This document shows, piece by piece, positions 17,354-25,664 of a DNA stretch of 64,000 bases. The position numbers were made by a program, and so were the translations under genes. Below the pieces are notes generated by a model. It had not been told where the DNA came from. It searched no databases and saw nothing but the letters and a program-made list of their open reading frames with translations. How positions within the stretch are numbered: position 1 is the stretch's first letter; every line of letters begins with the position of its first letter. The stretch comes from Rhizobium sp. RU36D. GTDB taxonomy: Bacteria; Pseudomonadota; Alphaproteobacteria; Rhizobiales; Rhizobiaceae. The DNA is taken from the NCBI RefSeq assembly GCF_900176345.1, contig NZ_FWXU01000013.1, forward strand, positions 62,001-126,000, in the 5' to 3' direction.

Positions 17354-18079
17354 ATGGCGCGCCGGACCCGTGAGATCACCATCGTCGATACGGAACTCAG
17401 CGACCTGCCGCCGGAGGCGCGCTGGCGCGAATGGATGAACCGTGTCGAGGCGGTGATCTTCGCCTCTGCCGAGCCGGTGAACCGCGACATGCTGGCTCGC
17501 GTTGTAGGGCGCCAGGCCAATATCGACTTCCTGATCGACGATATCAGGGCCGAACTCACGGGCCGGCCCTATGACATCGTCAAGGTCGCCGGCGGCTGGC
17601 AGCACCGGACGCGGCCGGGTTATGCCGGGGCGATCCGGGTGGCCGGTGCTGCGGTGAGCGGCGGCGGGGCACCCTCGATCTCCCACAACGAGGCCATGCT
17701 GCTGATGGCGATCGGCTATTTCCAGCCGGTGACGCGGGCCGAACTGTCGCGGGTGTTCGGCAAGGAGGTGGGCCGCGATGCCATCGCCTCGCTGCGGCAG
17801 GCCGGCTTCATTGCATCAGGCCCGCGCAGCCCGACCCCGGGCGCGCCCTATACCTATGTGACCACATCAGCTTTCCTCTCTGCCTTCGGCTTCGACACGC
17901 TGCGCGACCTGCCCGACCTCGAAATGCTCGAGGATGCCGGGCTCTTGAGCCGCCACAGCGCACCGGCCGATACGCTCGCCGAGCCACCCATGGCCGGCGA
18001 TGAGGACGAGGATGCCATGGTGGTGGATGACGATGAGACGGATGGCGAGGATAGTGACGATGAGGCCGGGCTGGGGTGA
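17354..18079 (+). CDS. scpB: ScpB-like SMC complex subunit
   Basis: A 241-residue protein resembling the kleisin-associated subunit ScpB. It shows two winged-helix modules: WMNRVEAVIFASAEPVNRDM with the following helix, and EAMLLMAIGYFQPVTRAELS with VGRDAIASLRQAGFI. A domain-ending segment YVTTSAFLSAFGFDTLRDLP is typical. The C-terminal 40 residues are extremely acidic (runs of Asp and Glu), unlike compact ScpB proteins. It lies three bases after the DUF1403 gene, whereas housekeeping scpB sits with scpA, so this is probably an accessory paralogue. It likely acts on the nucleoid with DUF1403; whether SMC is the partner is unproven. Confidence 0.82.
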   Translation: MARRTREITIVDTELSDLPPEARWREWMNRVEAVIFASAEPVNRDMLARVVGRQANIDFLIDDIRAELTGRPYDIVKVAGGWQHRTRPGYAGAIRVAGAAVSGGGAPSISHNEAMLLMAIGYFQPVTRAELSRVFGKEVGRDAIASLRQAGFIASGPRSPTPGAPYTYVTTSAFLSAFGFDTLRDLPDLEMLEDAGLLSRHSAPADTLAEPPMAGDEDEDAMVVDDDETDGEDSDDEAGLG

Positions 18080-18298
18080 GTTTGGATGCCCGGGTTGATC
18101 CCCTCACCAACAAAATCTGAGGTTTAGCTGCGCTAATCCCTCGATTGCCCTTGCGCGACGACGCGCTCAGGCTTCCGTTCGCTGAAATCGATTCACTGGA
18201 TCGATTTCTGGCCTTTGGCCACCGCTCCGAAGCCTCTCCCACAGGGGAGGGGGGAGGCGGAGGTGGCAACAAGCAGCCAAGGGTTTTGCCTTGGCAAC

Positions 18299-18513
18299 CC
18301 CCCCTCTGGGCTGCCGCCCATCTCCCCCTCAAGGGGGGAGATCGCATTGCCGCAGACGCTCGCCTCCAAGTGAACATGCGGCAGATACTCCAGCTCGCCT
18401 CATCGCATACCGTACTCATGTCGGCGGTGTTTGACGGGTTGTAAGAGGGCGAGCGGTAGCCACGGTCCGATCTCCCCCCTTGAGGGGGAGATGGGCGGCA
18501 GCCCAGAGGGGGG
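18299..18513. repeat. palindromic mosaic element, copy A
   Basis: Two 46-base arms (18299-18344 and 18468-18513) are perfect reverse complements and enclose about 120 bases. Each arm itself contains a short hairpin around CTCCCCCTCAAGGGGGGAG. The arm sequence recurs at 31904-32070, 33198-33362 and, in variant form, 35350-35652, which identifies a dispersed intergenic element. The surrounding gene-free stretch 18080-18671 also holds degenerate copies of the C/G-rich motif near 18230-18260 and no convincing gene. Confidence 0.85.
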
Positions 18514-18671
18514 TATGAGCAGGCAATGACGCTTGCGGATCATCCCCTCACCTGAAAAATCGAGCACTTAAGCTTTCGCAACATGCTGATTTTTAGTCCT
18601 CCTACAATAGGGCCATGCAAGGCTATTCCGATTCCCCGCCAAACCTTGCGCCGGATAGCGGAAAATCCTCG

Positions 18672-19652
18672 TCAGAACAGGCGGTTGCCCATCTGCTCGG
18701 TTTCCCAGGCAGCCAGAAACTCCGTCTGGCCCGCAAGCCATCCCATGGAATTTACCCCCCATTCCGGCGCCCGGCTTGCATAATCGCCCATCAGCCAGAC
18801 ATGGCGGACGATGACGAAGGGTAAGACCGCCTGGAAGTCGGCATCCGAAATCGGGCGATACGCGCGATAGCCATCCACGAACGCCTGCCAGGCTGCGGTG
18901 AAGGCGCGGCCGAAGGAGACCTTGGCCCAGAGGAACACCGCGAGATCATAGGCGAGATAGCCCGGGCCGCTGTCATCAAAATCGAAGAACACCGCCTCGC
19001 CCGATGCGTTGATTCTGGAGTTGAAGCCGTGGGTATCGCCATGGCAATAGGTCCAAGTGAGGCCGGACATAGCCTCGATGGTGGTCGCGGTGCGGTCCGC
19101 GATCGCTTCCAGATCGAGCATCGGCTGCCCCTCCACGATGCCGCTGTCGCGGATGCGGGCGAGCGGGCGGTGAAGCAGGTGGTCGAGATCGAGCCGGTAG
19201 ACCGCCCCTTCGCCCTTGTAGGTCTCGGCCGCATTGTGCAGCAGGGCGAGCGTTCGGCCCGTGGCCCGGGCATCCGCCGCGACGGCTGGCTGCGGGTCGC
19301 GACCGTCGAGATGCTGGAACAGCACCCCTTCCCTCATCCCCTCTGCCGCCTGACCTGACACGAAGAGCGCGCCATCGCGGGTGGCAACGGGGGCAGCCAC
19401 AGGCACGCCGGATGCCGCGAGATGGCTGATGAAATTCGTCTCGCCCTTCACATCCGCCGGCCCGCGCACACGATGATGCGACAGCCGAAACACATAGCGC
19501 GCACCATCAGCCGTCTTCACCAGATAGGTATCGTTGAGGCCGCGTTGCAACAGCATGCAGGAGACGGGCGCCGCCACGGGATAATGCGCTGTTATGAACT
19601 CTTCGACCGCTGCAAGCTGCGCCGTCGAATAAAGCGGTCGAAAGTCGATCAT
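18672..19652 (-). CDS. aminoglycoside phosphotransferase-fold kinase (homoserine kinase II-like)
   Basis: A 326-residue APH/ChoK-fold phosphotransferase. The N-lobe has LQRGLNDTYLVKTADGARYVFRLS-type sequence; the catalytic loop is TYCHGDTHGFNSRI and the metal-binding motif is VFFDFDDSGPGYLAYDLA. A kinase of this fold phosphorylates a small alcohol or amino alcohol with ATP. The ATG at 19652 is preferred because GGAGGG lies six bases upstream; two start codons a few residues earlier would be too close to that site. It stands alone between repeat copy A and an AraC regulator, so the substrate cannot be inferred. Confidence 0.85.
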   Translation of the reverse strand: MIDFRPLYSTAQLAAVEEFITAHYPVAAPVSCMLLQRGLNDTYLVKTADGARYVFRLSHHRVRGPADVKGETNFISHLAASGVPVAAPVATRDGALFVSGQAAEGMREGVLFQHLDGRDPQPAVAADARATGRTLALLHNAAETYKGEGAVYRLDLDHLLHRPLARIRDSGIVEGQPMLDLEAIADRTATTIEAMSGLTWTYCHGDTHGFNSRINASGEAVFFDFDDSGPGYLAYDLAVFLWAKVSFGRAFTAAWQAFVDGYRAYRPISDADFQAVLPFVIVRHVWLMGDYASRAPEWGVNSMGWLAGQTEFLAAWETEQMGNRLF

Positions 19653-19690
19653 GTCCATCCCTCCAAGCGCCCCCACCGCTTGTCGCCCGA

Positions 19691-19709
19691 TTCGTCAGGT
19701 TTTGCAAAG
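19691..19709. repeat. 19-base direct repeat, copy 1
   Basis: The 19-mer TTCGTCAGGTTTTGCAAAG occurs here and again in the same orientation at 21691-21709, exactly 2000 bases away. Similarity continues at a lower level for about 30 bases on the right side of both copies. The repeat lies in the 379-base gene-free stretch 19653-20031, where I see no gene and no other strong signal. Confidence 0.7.
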
Positions 19710-20031
19710 CAGCGGGGTGCCTGCTGTGGCGGGGTCGGGTCCAGGCGGGGCAACATGATAGTCCAAGCACCAGGGGCTGCTCTATCACTTGAAGACCAGG
19801 GAATTTTCGGCTTGAGCGGTCCCGCCAAAGACCGATCTTTGTTGAAGTTGGTTCCGTTGTGAAAAAGGCGGCGTGGTCGGGATGCGCGATACCTGACATT
19901 GGCGCTGCCATCGCGTCCCGTCCGGCGATGTCGCAAGAATCAGGCTAACAAGTCTCGCTTTAACTGGAAATTCGCGACATGTTTTACATTGCCGCCTACC
20001 GAGTGCGGATAGATTTCAAGGGTCGAGTTGA

Positions 20032-20856
20032 GTGAAACACCAAAATGAGGATCAGGTCGCAAAGAGCGAAGATGCGGGCTCCGGGGTTTTCATTCTCTCT
20101 GTTAGCCAGGCGACAACAGCGACGTTCACGGACCTGTATATCACGCTGCCTTTTCTGATCTTTATCCAGACTGGATCGAAGCGCGTGATCTGCCCCACAC
20201 GTGGGGAGGTGATTGGCGAGGCGGGAGACGTGATGATCTTCCCTGCCGGCTCTGTGGTCACTTTGGAAAATCGCCGTATCCTGAATGCCAATTACCGGGC
20301 AGCTGGCGTGTATTTTACCCAGGATCTGGTCGACATGGTTTTTGCCGAGCATCCGCAAAGACATGTCTCACCGGGCATTCAGGTTTTGCGCGCAGAGCCT
20401 CACCGGCCCTTCGACGTTCTCAATCTCATAAAGGAAACACTCGACAGGCATGACCTGCCGCCTGCAATCAGGCAGCATCGACTTCTCGAACCCCTGATCT
20501 GGCTTCGGCAGAACGGAGTGCAGCTTCCAAGGCATGGTGAGGAGCAGGCATGGGGCAAGGTGCGGCGTCTGATCGAAACAGACCTTGGCCATCCGTGGCG
20601 GGTGAGTGACGTCGCCAGGCACTTTGCCATGAGCGAAGCAAGCTTTCGTCGGTGGCTCGCGAGATCAGGACCCGGTTTCGCGCAAATCCTGTTCAATACC
20701 CGCCTCGAGAGAGGCCTTACGCTTCTGCAAACGACCGACGTCCCCATTTCGCATATCGCGCTGGAATGCGGCTTTAGAACGCCGTCGCATTTTTCCGATT
20801 CCTTTCGAAAAAGGTTCGGAATAACGCCAAGAATGATCAGAACGGCCGAGGAATGA
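20032..20856 (+). CDS. AraC-family transcriptional regulator
   Basis: A 274-residue regulator with a GTG start. The N-terminal half is a cupin-like sensing region (LPFLIFIQTGSKRVI, GEAGDVMIFPAGSVVTLENR). The C-terminal 100 residues form the double helix-turn-helix of the AraC/XylS family: HPWRVSDVARHFAMSEASFRRW for the first and ISHIALECGFRTPSHFSDSF followed by RKRFGITPRMIR for the second. The next gene on the same strand is a secreted PEBP-family protein 99 bases downstream, which is a plausible target. Effector unknown. Confidence 0.92.
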   Translation: MKHQNEDQVAKSEDAGSGVFILSVSQATTATFTDLYITLPFLIFIQTGSKRVICPTRGEVIGEAGDVMIFPAGSVVTLENRRILNANYRAAGVYFTQDLVDMVFAEHPQRHVSPGIQVLRAEPHRPFDVLNLIKETLDRHDLPPAIRQHRLLEPLIWLRQNGVQLPRHGEEQAWGKVRRLIETDLGHPWRVSDVARHFAMSEASFRRWLARSGPGFAQILFNTRLERGLTLLQTTDVPISHIALECGFRTPSHFSDSFRKRFGITPRMIRTAEE

Positions 20857-20955
20857 TCGTTTTTCGATAGTATCTGATCGCGCGCCGGAAGCATGTCCGA
20901 GGCCCGCACGCTATCAGATGCAGCATGATCAATCGTCTGGAAAGGACACTCCATC

Positions 20956-21504
20956 ATGCGAAAGACGGCTTCTCTCATTGTATCGGTACTGGCAGCTCTG
21001 GTGGGCTCTGCAGCAAGCGCGCAGGACTTCAAACTGTCCAGCACCTCGATTGCCGAAGGTGTGCAACTTGGCGCCCTCTTCCTATTTAAGGGTTTTGGAT
21101 GCGACGGCGGCAACCTCTCGCCGCAACTGTCCTGGTCCGGCGTGCCCGAAGGCACGAAGAGCTTCGCCATCACGGCCTATGATCCGGATGCCCCGACCGG
21201 CTCGGGATGGTGGCACTGGAACGCCGTCAATATTCCGGCATCCGTCAACGCCCTTGAACTCGGTGCGAGCGGCAGTAACAAGATGCCGGCAGGCACCGTC
21301 GAAATTGCCAATGATTACGGCGTGACCGGGTTCGGGGGCGCTTGCCCGCCTCCAGGAGAAGTTCACCGCTATGTGTTCACGGTGCACGCACTGGCAACCG
21401 AGCGTCTGGAACTGCCGAAGAATCCTAGCAATGCACTGGCCGGGTTCATGATCGGCGCGAATACGATCCAGACTGCCCGCATTGTCGCGGTCTACAACCG
21501 CTGA
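20956..21504 (+). CDS. secreted YbhB/YbcL-type PEBP family protein
   Basis: A 182-residue protein of the phosphatidylethanolamine-binding (Raf kinase inhibitor-like) family. A signal peptide is clear: MRKTASLIVSVLAALVGSA with cleavage after ASA. The mature part holds the family motifs LSPQLSWSGVPEGTKSFA, YDPDAPTGSGWWHWNAVNI and GACPPPGEVHRYVFTVHAL, which form the small anion or lipid-head pocket. Most bacterial members are cytosolic; the exported form points to a periplasmic or surface role. It follows an AraC regulator on the same strand. Biochemical role of bacterial PEBPs is poorly known. Confidence 0.9.
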   Translation: MRKTASLIVSVLAALVGSAASAQDFKLSSTSIAEGVQLGALFLFKGFGCDGGNLSPQLSWSGVPEGTKSFAITAYDPDAPTGSGWWHWNAVNIPASVNALELGASGSNKMPAGTVEIANDYGVTGFGGACPPPGEVHRYVFTVHALATERLELPKNPSNALAGFMIGANTIQTARIVAVYNR

Positions 21505-21552
21505 GGTGATCGAGATAACGGCAGTCGACCAAGCATACTGACTGCCGTTTTG

Positions 21553-21674
21553 CCCCGGATAGACCGAGCGGCGCGCCAGCGCCGTATCACGCCCTGCCCT
21601 CCTCCAGCGCCAGTGACGAGCGCCGTTCAAACAGGGCAGCGATGAGGTCGGATTGGGTGATCAGGCCGACCAGC
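21553..21674 (-). pseudogene. duplicated 3' scrap of the HPP-CBS gene
   Basis: This 122-base stretch closely repeats the 3' end and flank of the intact HPP-CBS gene (from about 22425 to 22545). On the minus strand it still encodes TQSDLIAALFERR and LALEEGRA followed by a stop at 21587-21589, matching the intact C-terminus with only one or two amino-acid changes, and similarity runs past the stop codon. It ends abruptly at 21674, close to the 19-base repeat at 21691. It is a gene remnant left by duplication and deletion or insertion, not an expressed gene. Confidence 0.85.
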
Positions 21675-21690
21675 CCACATGTGCCCCTTT

Positions 21691-21709
21691 TTCGTCAGGT
21701 TTTGCAAAG
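21691..21709. repeat. 19-base direct repeat, copy 2
   Basis: Second copy of TTCGTCAGGTTTTGCAAAG, in the same orientation as 19691-19709. It lies 16 bases beyond the broken end of the HPP-CBS gene remnant. The two copies bracket the AraC regulator, the PEBP gene and the remnant. Confidence 0.7.
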
Positions 21710-21790
21710 TGGCGGTTCCGGCTTTGGCGTGGTCGCAATGCACCGATCGCCGTCATTGAATTGCACGTTTAACGTGATTATGGTCGCGGC

Positions 21791-22309
21791 ATGATGCACC
21801 GTTACATTTGTTTGCGACCAATAGTAGCTAAGACCATCGTATCGGTGATGCTGCTGTGTGCCGTAGGTCCGGCAGCGGCAGAACAGAGCAGTTTCCCCGG
21901 TGGCTTTCGGCTCGGCAGTTCCCTTGAGGACGCCAAGCGACATGCGGCCTCCCGTGGCTGGCAACTCTTGGCTATTTCACCGGAATTACCAGGCCAATGG
22001 CTTGTAGATGACCAGAATATAAGCATTCATGTGTGCAATGATACCTTGGCGAGGGTAACTCAGAGTTCACCAGGTGATCTGGATGAATTTGCGCAGATTG
22101 TCTCTCTCATCCGGAGGGAACGAGGCGAGCCAAATCTTCAGGTCGTGACGTTCATGGCTGGATCTGTGCCCGTATCAAATATCGATGCACGCTTCGCAGA
22201 GATGGACGGTCTGAGCGTCGCGGTGCAGTTGAGCAGCACGGGGGGCAAGCTTGCCCTAGCCACGACCTACTTTTCCCATGCATGCGCACGCCACCCGACA
22301 GAGCCCTAA
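21791..22309 (+). CDS. hypothetical secreted protein
   Basis: A 172-residue protein with an N-terminal export signal (hydrophobic run TIVSVMLLCAVGPAAAE, cleavage likely after AAA). The mature part is small and mixed, with two Cys residues (in HVCNDT and SHACAR) that may form a disulfide. No domain is recognised. It is slightly AT-richer than its neighbours and lies between the HPP-CBS gene remnant and the intact HPP-CBS gene, so it may have arrived with the event that broke the duplicate. Periplasmic location is inferred; function unknown. Confidence 0.6.
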   Translation: MMHRYICLRPIVAKTIVSVMLLCAVGPAAAEQSSFPGGFRLGSSLEDAKRHAASRGWQLLAISPELPGQWLVDDQNISIHVCNDTLARVTQSSPGDLDEFAQIVSLIRRERGEPNLQVVTFMAGSVPVSNIDARFAEMDGLSVAVQLSSTGGKLALATTYFSHACARHPTEP

Positions 22310-22458
22310 AGGCCGATTGTGGTGATCACGCCGTCCTGTCGCGTCATGCCTCCCTAGGCCTGAACCGCGCCTGTAGGGGGGCACGAGGTACGTAAGTTCC
22401 ACGCCTGCCGACATCCAAGCCCCATCCCGGATAAACCGACCGCCGCGCTGGAGCCATA

Positions 22459-23643
22459 TCACGCCCTGCCCTCCTCCAGCGCCAGTAACGAGCGCCGTTC
22501 AAACAGGGCGGCGATGAGGTCGGACTGGGTGACCAGCCCGACCAGGCGGTTGTCGTGATCGACGATCGGCATGTGGTGCAGGCCCTGATCGGCCATGGGC
22601 GGCACCAGCTTGGCGATCAGGGTTTCCGGCAGGGCGGATTGCACGCGCCGGGTCATGATATCGCCGACATGCAGCGGGCTCTTGCGGCGCCGGACGGAGG
22701 CCGCCAGCCGGTGGCGGAGCCCGAGCTTCAGCCGGCCGTCTTCCGAGAGGATGGCATGGCGCAGGAAATCCGTCTGGGTGAGGATGCCGACCAGTTCGCC
22801 CCTGTTCGAAACGACCGGCAGCGCCTTGATGCGGTGGGTGAGCAATTGTCGCCAGGCCGCGCGAAGCCCGGTCGCCTCGGTGACGGTCAGGACATCCCGC
22901 GACATGATCTCGCCGCAGGTGATCTCGCCCGAGCGGCGGTTAAACGCGCGGATCTGCGCCTGGTGCAGCAGGGCATCCAGGTCCTCGGGGCTGACATTGA
23001 CCACCTCGTCGTAATCTTCCAGCACCGCCCTGATATCGTCAGGTGCGGCGCCGAGACGGGCGCTGGGCGGCGGATCGGCTGTGTGGTGCGGGTTGGCCTG
23101 CGGCTTGGGTGGAAGATGGGGATAGGCGCGGCCGGTGATATTGTTGAAGGCCAGCGCCGTGCCGAGGATCAGCGCGCTGTTCAGGCCAACAGGCGAGAGC
23201 AGGAACCAGTAGCCGGCATCATGGATTGCCGAACCGCCCAGCACGGCAGTGAGCGCCACCGCACCCGAGGGCGGATGCAGGCAGTTCAGCATCAGCATGG
23301 CGCCAATGGACAGCGCAATGGCGAGGCTGGCCGCGAGCAGCGGATCCTTGATGAGGAGGGCCGCGGTGACGCCGATGAAGGCGGAGACCAGATTGCCGCC
23401 GAGGATCGACCAGGGCTGGGCCAGCGGGCTGGACGGGGCGGCAAACAGCAGCACGGCGGAGGCACCCATGGGCGCGATCAGCAGCGGCAGGTTGACCTCT
23501 GACCCCAGCGCCAGCTTGCTCGCAAAGCCAGTGAGCAGGATGCCGACAAGGGCCCCCAGCGAGGCGCGGGCGCGCTCTGCCAGGCTGGTGCGGGCAATGG
23601 AGGGCGTGAAACGCTGCAGCAGGCGCAGTGGAAGGGAAGACAT
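22459..23643 (-). CDS. HPP family membrane protein with C-terminal CBS pair
   Basis: A 394-residue protein. Residues about 20-175 form the HPP domain, named for its His-Pro-Pro motif (LNCLHPPSGAVALTAVLGG) with several membrane helices such as SLAIALSIGAMLML. The C-terminal half holds two CBS domains (MSRDVLTVTEATGLRAAWRQ; MTRRVQSALPETLIAKLVPP with IVDHDNRLVGLVTQSD) that usually bind adenosine nucleotides. HPP proteins are implicated in nitrite or anion transport; the CBS pair would gate transport by energy state. The ATG at 23643 is preferred to an upstream GTG at 23703, but neither has a strong ribosome site. A 3' fragment of the gene is duplicated about 0.9 kb downstream. Confidence 0.88.
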   Translation of the reverse strand: MSSLPLRLLQRFTPSIARTSLAERARASLGALVGILLTGFASKLALGSEVNLPLLIAPMGASAVLLFAAPSSPLAQPWSILGGNLVSAFIGVTAALLIKDPLLAASLAIALSIGAMLMLNCLHPPSGAVALTAVLGGSAIHDAGYWFLLSPVGLNSALILGTALAFNNITGRAYPHLPPKPQANPHHTADPPPSARLGAAPDDIRAVLEDYDEVVNVSPEDLDALLHQAQIRAFNRRSGEITCGEIMSRDVLTVTEATGLRAAWRQLLTHRIKALPVVSNRGELVGILTQTDFLRHAILSEDGRLKLGLRHRLAASVRRRKSPLHVGDIMTRRVQSALPETLIAKLVPPMADQGLHHMPIVDHDNRLVGLVTQSDLIAALFERRSLLALEEGRA

Positions 23644-23732
23644 CGGCAGACCCGGCGGGTGATGCGTTAAAAACGTGTCGCGACCGGTGAGAGCCGCTGC
23701 CACGCTTTAGACGCCTGTTTTCTCAGCATGAT

Positions 23733-23761
23733 CCCGCAAAACCGATTCACGATTTTGCGGG
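23733..23761. repeat. palindromic intergenic hairpin
   Basis: A hairpin with 9-base arms, CCCGCAAAA at 23733-23741 and TTTTGCGGG at 23753-23761, preceded by GCATGAT. This general form is familiar from widespread palindromic repeats in rhizobial genomes. It lies downstream of the LysE gene and upstream of the HPP-CBS gene, both on the minus strand, and may also terminate LysE transcription. Confidence 0.6.
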
Positions 23762-23886
23762 ACATAGCTTGTTGCCAGTCTGACTATCAGATCGCTGCAA
23801 AAACAGGCAGGGCCGATTTTCCAAATTTTGCGCATTTGCTGAAAAAAGTAGCGGAATGATGTGAGGGCTATCCGAGCCGTGGCCGG

Positions 23887-24519
23887 TCAGCTGCGTTGCA
23901 GCGCCAGATGGCCGCCGAGACCGATGAGGATGGTGCCACCCAGGCGCTGGGCGAGACGCTGGGCCCGGCCGGACTGCCTGACGCGGCTGACGATCAGCCC
24001 GGCCAGGGCGACGCAGACGAGATCGGCCAACGTGAAGATGGCATTCACGGCGATGCCGAGGATCAGGAATTGCAGCCATACCGGCAGGCTTGCGGCGCTA
24101 TCGACGAATTGCGGCAGGAAGGCCAGGAAAAACAGCGCGGTCTTGGGGTTCAGCACCTCCACCGCGACACTCTGGGCAAAGGCGCGTCGCGGCGAAGCGA
24201 CGGGCGCTTCGTGGCCATGGCCAGTCTCCCCGGTCCTGGCGCGCCACATGGAGATGCCGAGCCAGACCAGATAGAGCGCGCCAACCAGCTTCACCAGGGT
24301 ATAGGCGAGCGGCACCGCATGGAACAGCACCGAAAGCCCGGCCACGGAGGCCAGGATATGCACATAGGCGCCGAGATGGATGCCGGCCACCGCCATCACC
24401 CCCGCAAGCCGCCCGCCTGCCATGGTCCGCGCCGCCGCATAAAGCATGGCCGGGCCTGGAATTAAGGCAAAGACCGAGGTCGTGACGACGAAGGCCAGCA
24501 GGATATCAAGACTTGCCAT
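23887..24519 (-). CDS. LysE/RhtB family amino-acid exporter
   Basis: A 210-residue inner-membrane protein with about six hydrophobic segments. It begins MASLDILLAFVVTTSVFALI and contains the LysE-family signature PGPAMLYAAARTM, then VKLVGALYLVWLGISMWRA and LNPKTALFFLAFLPQFV, the latter highly conserved in this family. Members export amino acids or derivatives such as homoserine lactone. No regulator is adjacent, so the substrate is open. Standard length for the family. Confidence 0.92.
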   Translation of the reverse strand: MASLDILLAFVVTTSVFALIPGPAMLYAAARTMAGGRLAGVMAVAGIHLGAYVHILASVAGLSVLFHAVPLAYTLVKLVGALYLVWLGISMWRARTGETGHGHEAPVASPRRAFAQSVAVEVLNPKTALFFLAFLPQFVDSAASLPVWLQFLILGIAVNAIFTLADLVCVALAGLIVSRVRQSGRAQRLAQRLGGTILIGLGGHLALQRS

Positions 24520-24608
24520 GCGGGCGGGCCTTTGCGTGCGGTGGGTCTTGGACGGAAGGGTAGCGATTTTACCGCGGGGTGCAAGGTGAGGCGGGGTGCT
24601 CTCTCCGC

Positions 24609-25259
24609 CTAATACATCGACTTGCGATAGGCCTCCTCCAGATCGTCATCCAGCTTGCGCTGGGCATCCTGGTCGGCGGGCGCGCCCGAGGTTTCGTCCA
24701 GGATGATTTTCACCAGCGAGGGCATCTCCCGGCGATCCTGGAAATGCGCGGGATCCCACAGATGCGAGCGGCGGAAGGCCTTGGCGCAGTGCATGAAGAC
24801 CTCGCGCACCTTCACCACGATGGCGAGTTTCGGCACGCGGCCGCTGACCTCCATGGTGGCCAACAGATCGGGATCGGTGACCAGCAGCGCCTCGCCATTG
24901 ACCCTGAGCGTATCGTCAAAGCCGGGGATGATGAACAGCAGGCCGACATTGGGATTGGCGATGATATTGGCGAGCGTATCCAGCCGGTTATTGCCCGGCC
25001 GGTCGGGAATGGCAAGCGTCTGCTCATCCAGGATGCGCACGAAACCTGAGGGATCGCCGCGCGGGCTGACATCCGCCCGGCCATCAGCGCTTTGCGTGCC
25101 GATACACAGGAACGGCGACCGGCGAATGAAATCCTGCGCATGGGGGCCGAGCCGATCCTGGCATTTCTGGATGGCAAGCGTGTGGGTGGGCTCATAGAGG
25201 CCGCGCAGGGATGCAGCGTTGGTGATGGTGTGGGCCGGATCGGGTGTGTAGGTGGTCAT
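24609..25259 (-). CDS. PNPOx-family FMN-binding protein (MSMEG_1061 type)
   Basis: A 216-residue flavin-binding split-barrel protein. Key segments are FLCIGTQSADGRADVSPRGD, LAIPDRPGNNRLDTLANI, NPNVGLLFIIPGFDDTLRVN and the C-terminal KAFRRSHLWDP, the pattern of the MSMEG_1061 subfamily. These proteins bind FMN or F420 and act as oxidoreductases of unknown substrate rather than as true pyridoxamine-phosphate oxidase. A GAGGGAAC site supports the ATG. It stands alone and marks the left boundary of the AT-richer reverse transcriptase insert. Confidence 0.85.
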   Translation of the reverse strand: MTTYTPDPAHTITNAASLRGLYEPTHTLAIQKCQDRLGPHAQDFIRRSPFLCIGTQSADGRADVSPRGDPSGFVRILDEQTLAIPDRPGNNRLDTLANIIANPNVGLLFIIPGFDDTLRVNGEALLVTDPDLLATMEVSGRVPKLAIVVKVREVFMHCAKAFRRSHLWDPAHFQDRREMPSLVKIILDETSGAPADQDAQRKLDDDLEEAYRKSMY

Positions 25260-25664
25260 GATGTGTTCCCTCGGTTTTTTCGTATGCCTTGGCTGACGAG
25301 CAGTGACGCTTGATGTACGTGCCTCATTTCGGTGATAGGAGGCATTTTAGTCAAAGGCAAGGATGGCAACGGTACCTTTTTGGCGAACCCTCGATCGGCT
25401 GGCCGATTGGGGCCGCGAGCAGACAGTCTGCCGTCAGATCGAACCTGATGATAGCGGACATGTCATCATCTATTGTGCTGGGAGAAAACGCCCCAAAGCC
25501 TCCGGTGGCATTAACCTCCAAAGCCATCAACAAAGCGACCTAGACGGATATTGGTCGGCGGCCACACCTCCAAATTCGGTAGCAAGTGTTCGTCTTATCG
25601 TCGCTCATATATACTTCTCAAGTGATATCTGAGATGTTGCAGAAGCAATCATCACACGGTCATC
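25260..25664 (+). other. leader region of the reverse transcriptase; candidate non-coding RNA
   Basis: A 405-base stretch without a convincing gene. It shows several potential hairpins: TGCCTC at 25320-25325 pairing with GAGGCA at 25339-25344, an ATCGGC/GCCGAT dyad near 25394-25407, a CAGAC/GTCTG dyad near 25420-25430, and GATGAT/ATCATC flanking a 12-base loop near 25448-25471. A small frame (25363-25632, 89 codons) ends 32 bases before the reverse transcriptase but has no recognisable family or strong ribosome site. By analogy with defence-associated reverse transcriptases that use an upstream RNA as template, this may be a structured non-coding RNA; that is inference. Confidence 0.35.

Noticed and set aside
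25363-25632. 89-codon frame directly before the reverse transcriptase
   Set aside because: No domain or strong ribosome site; the stretch is better explained as a leader. Retained only as an alternative reading.
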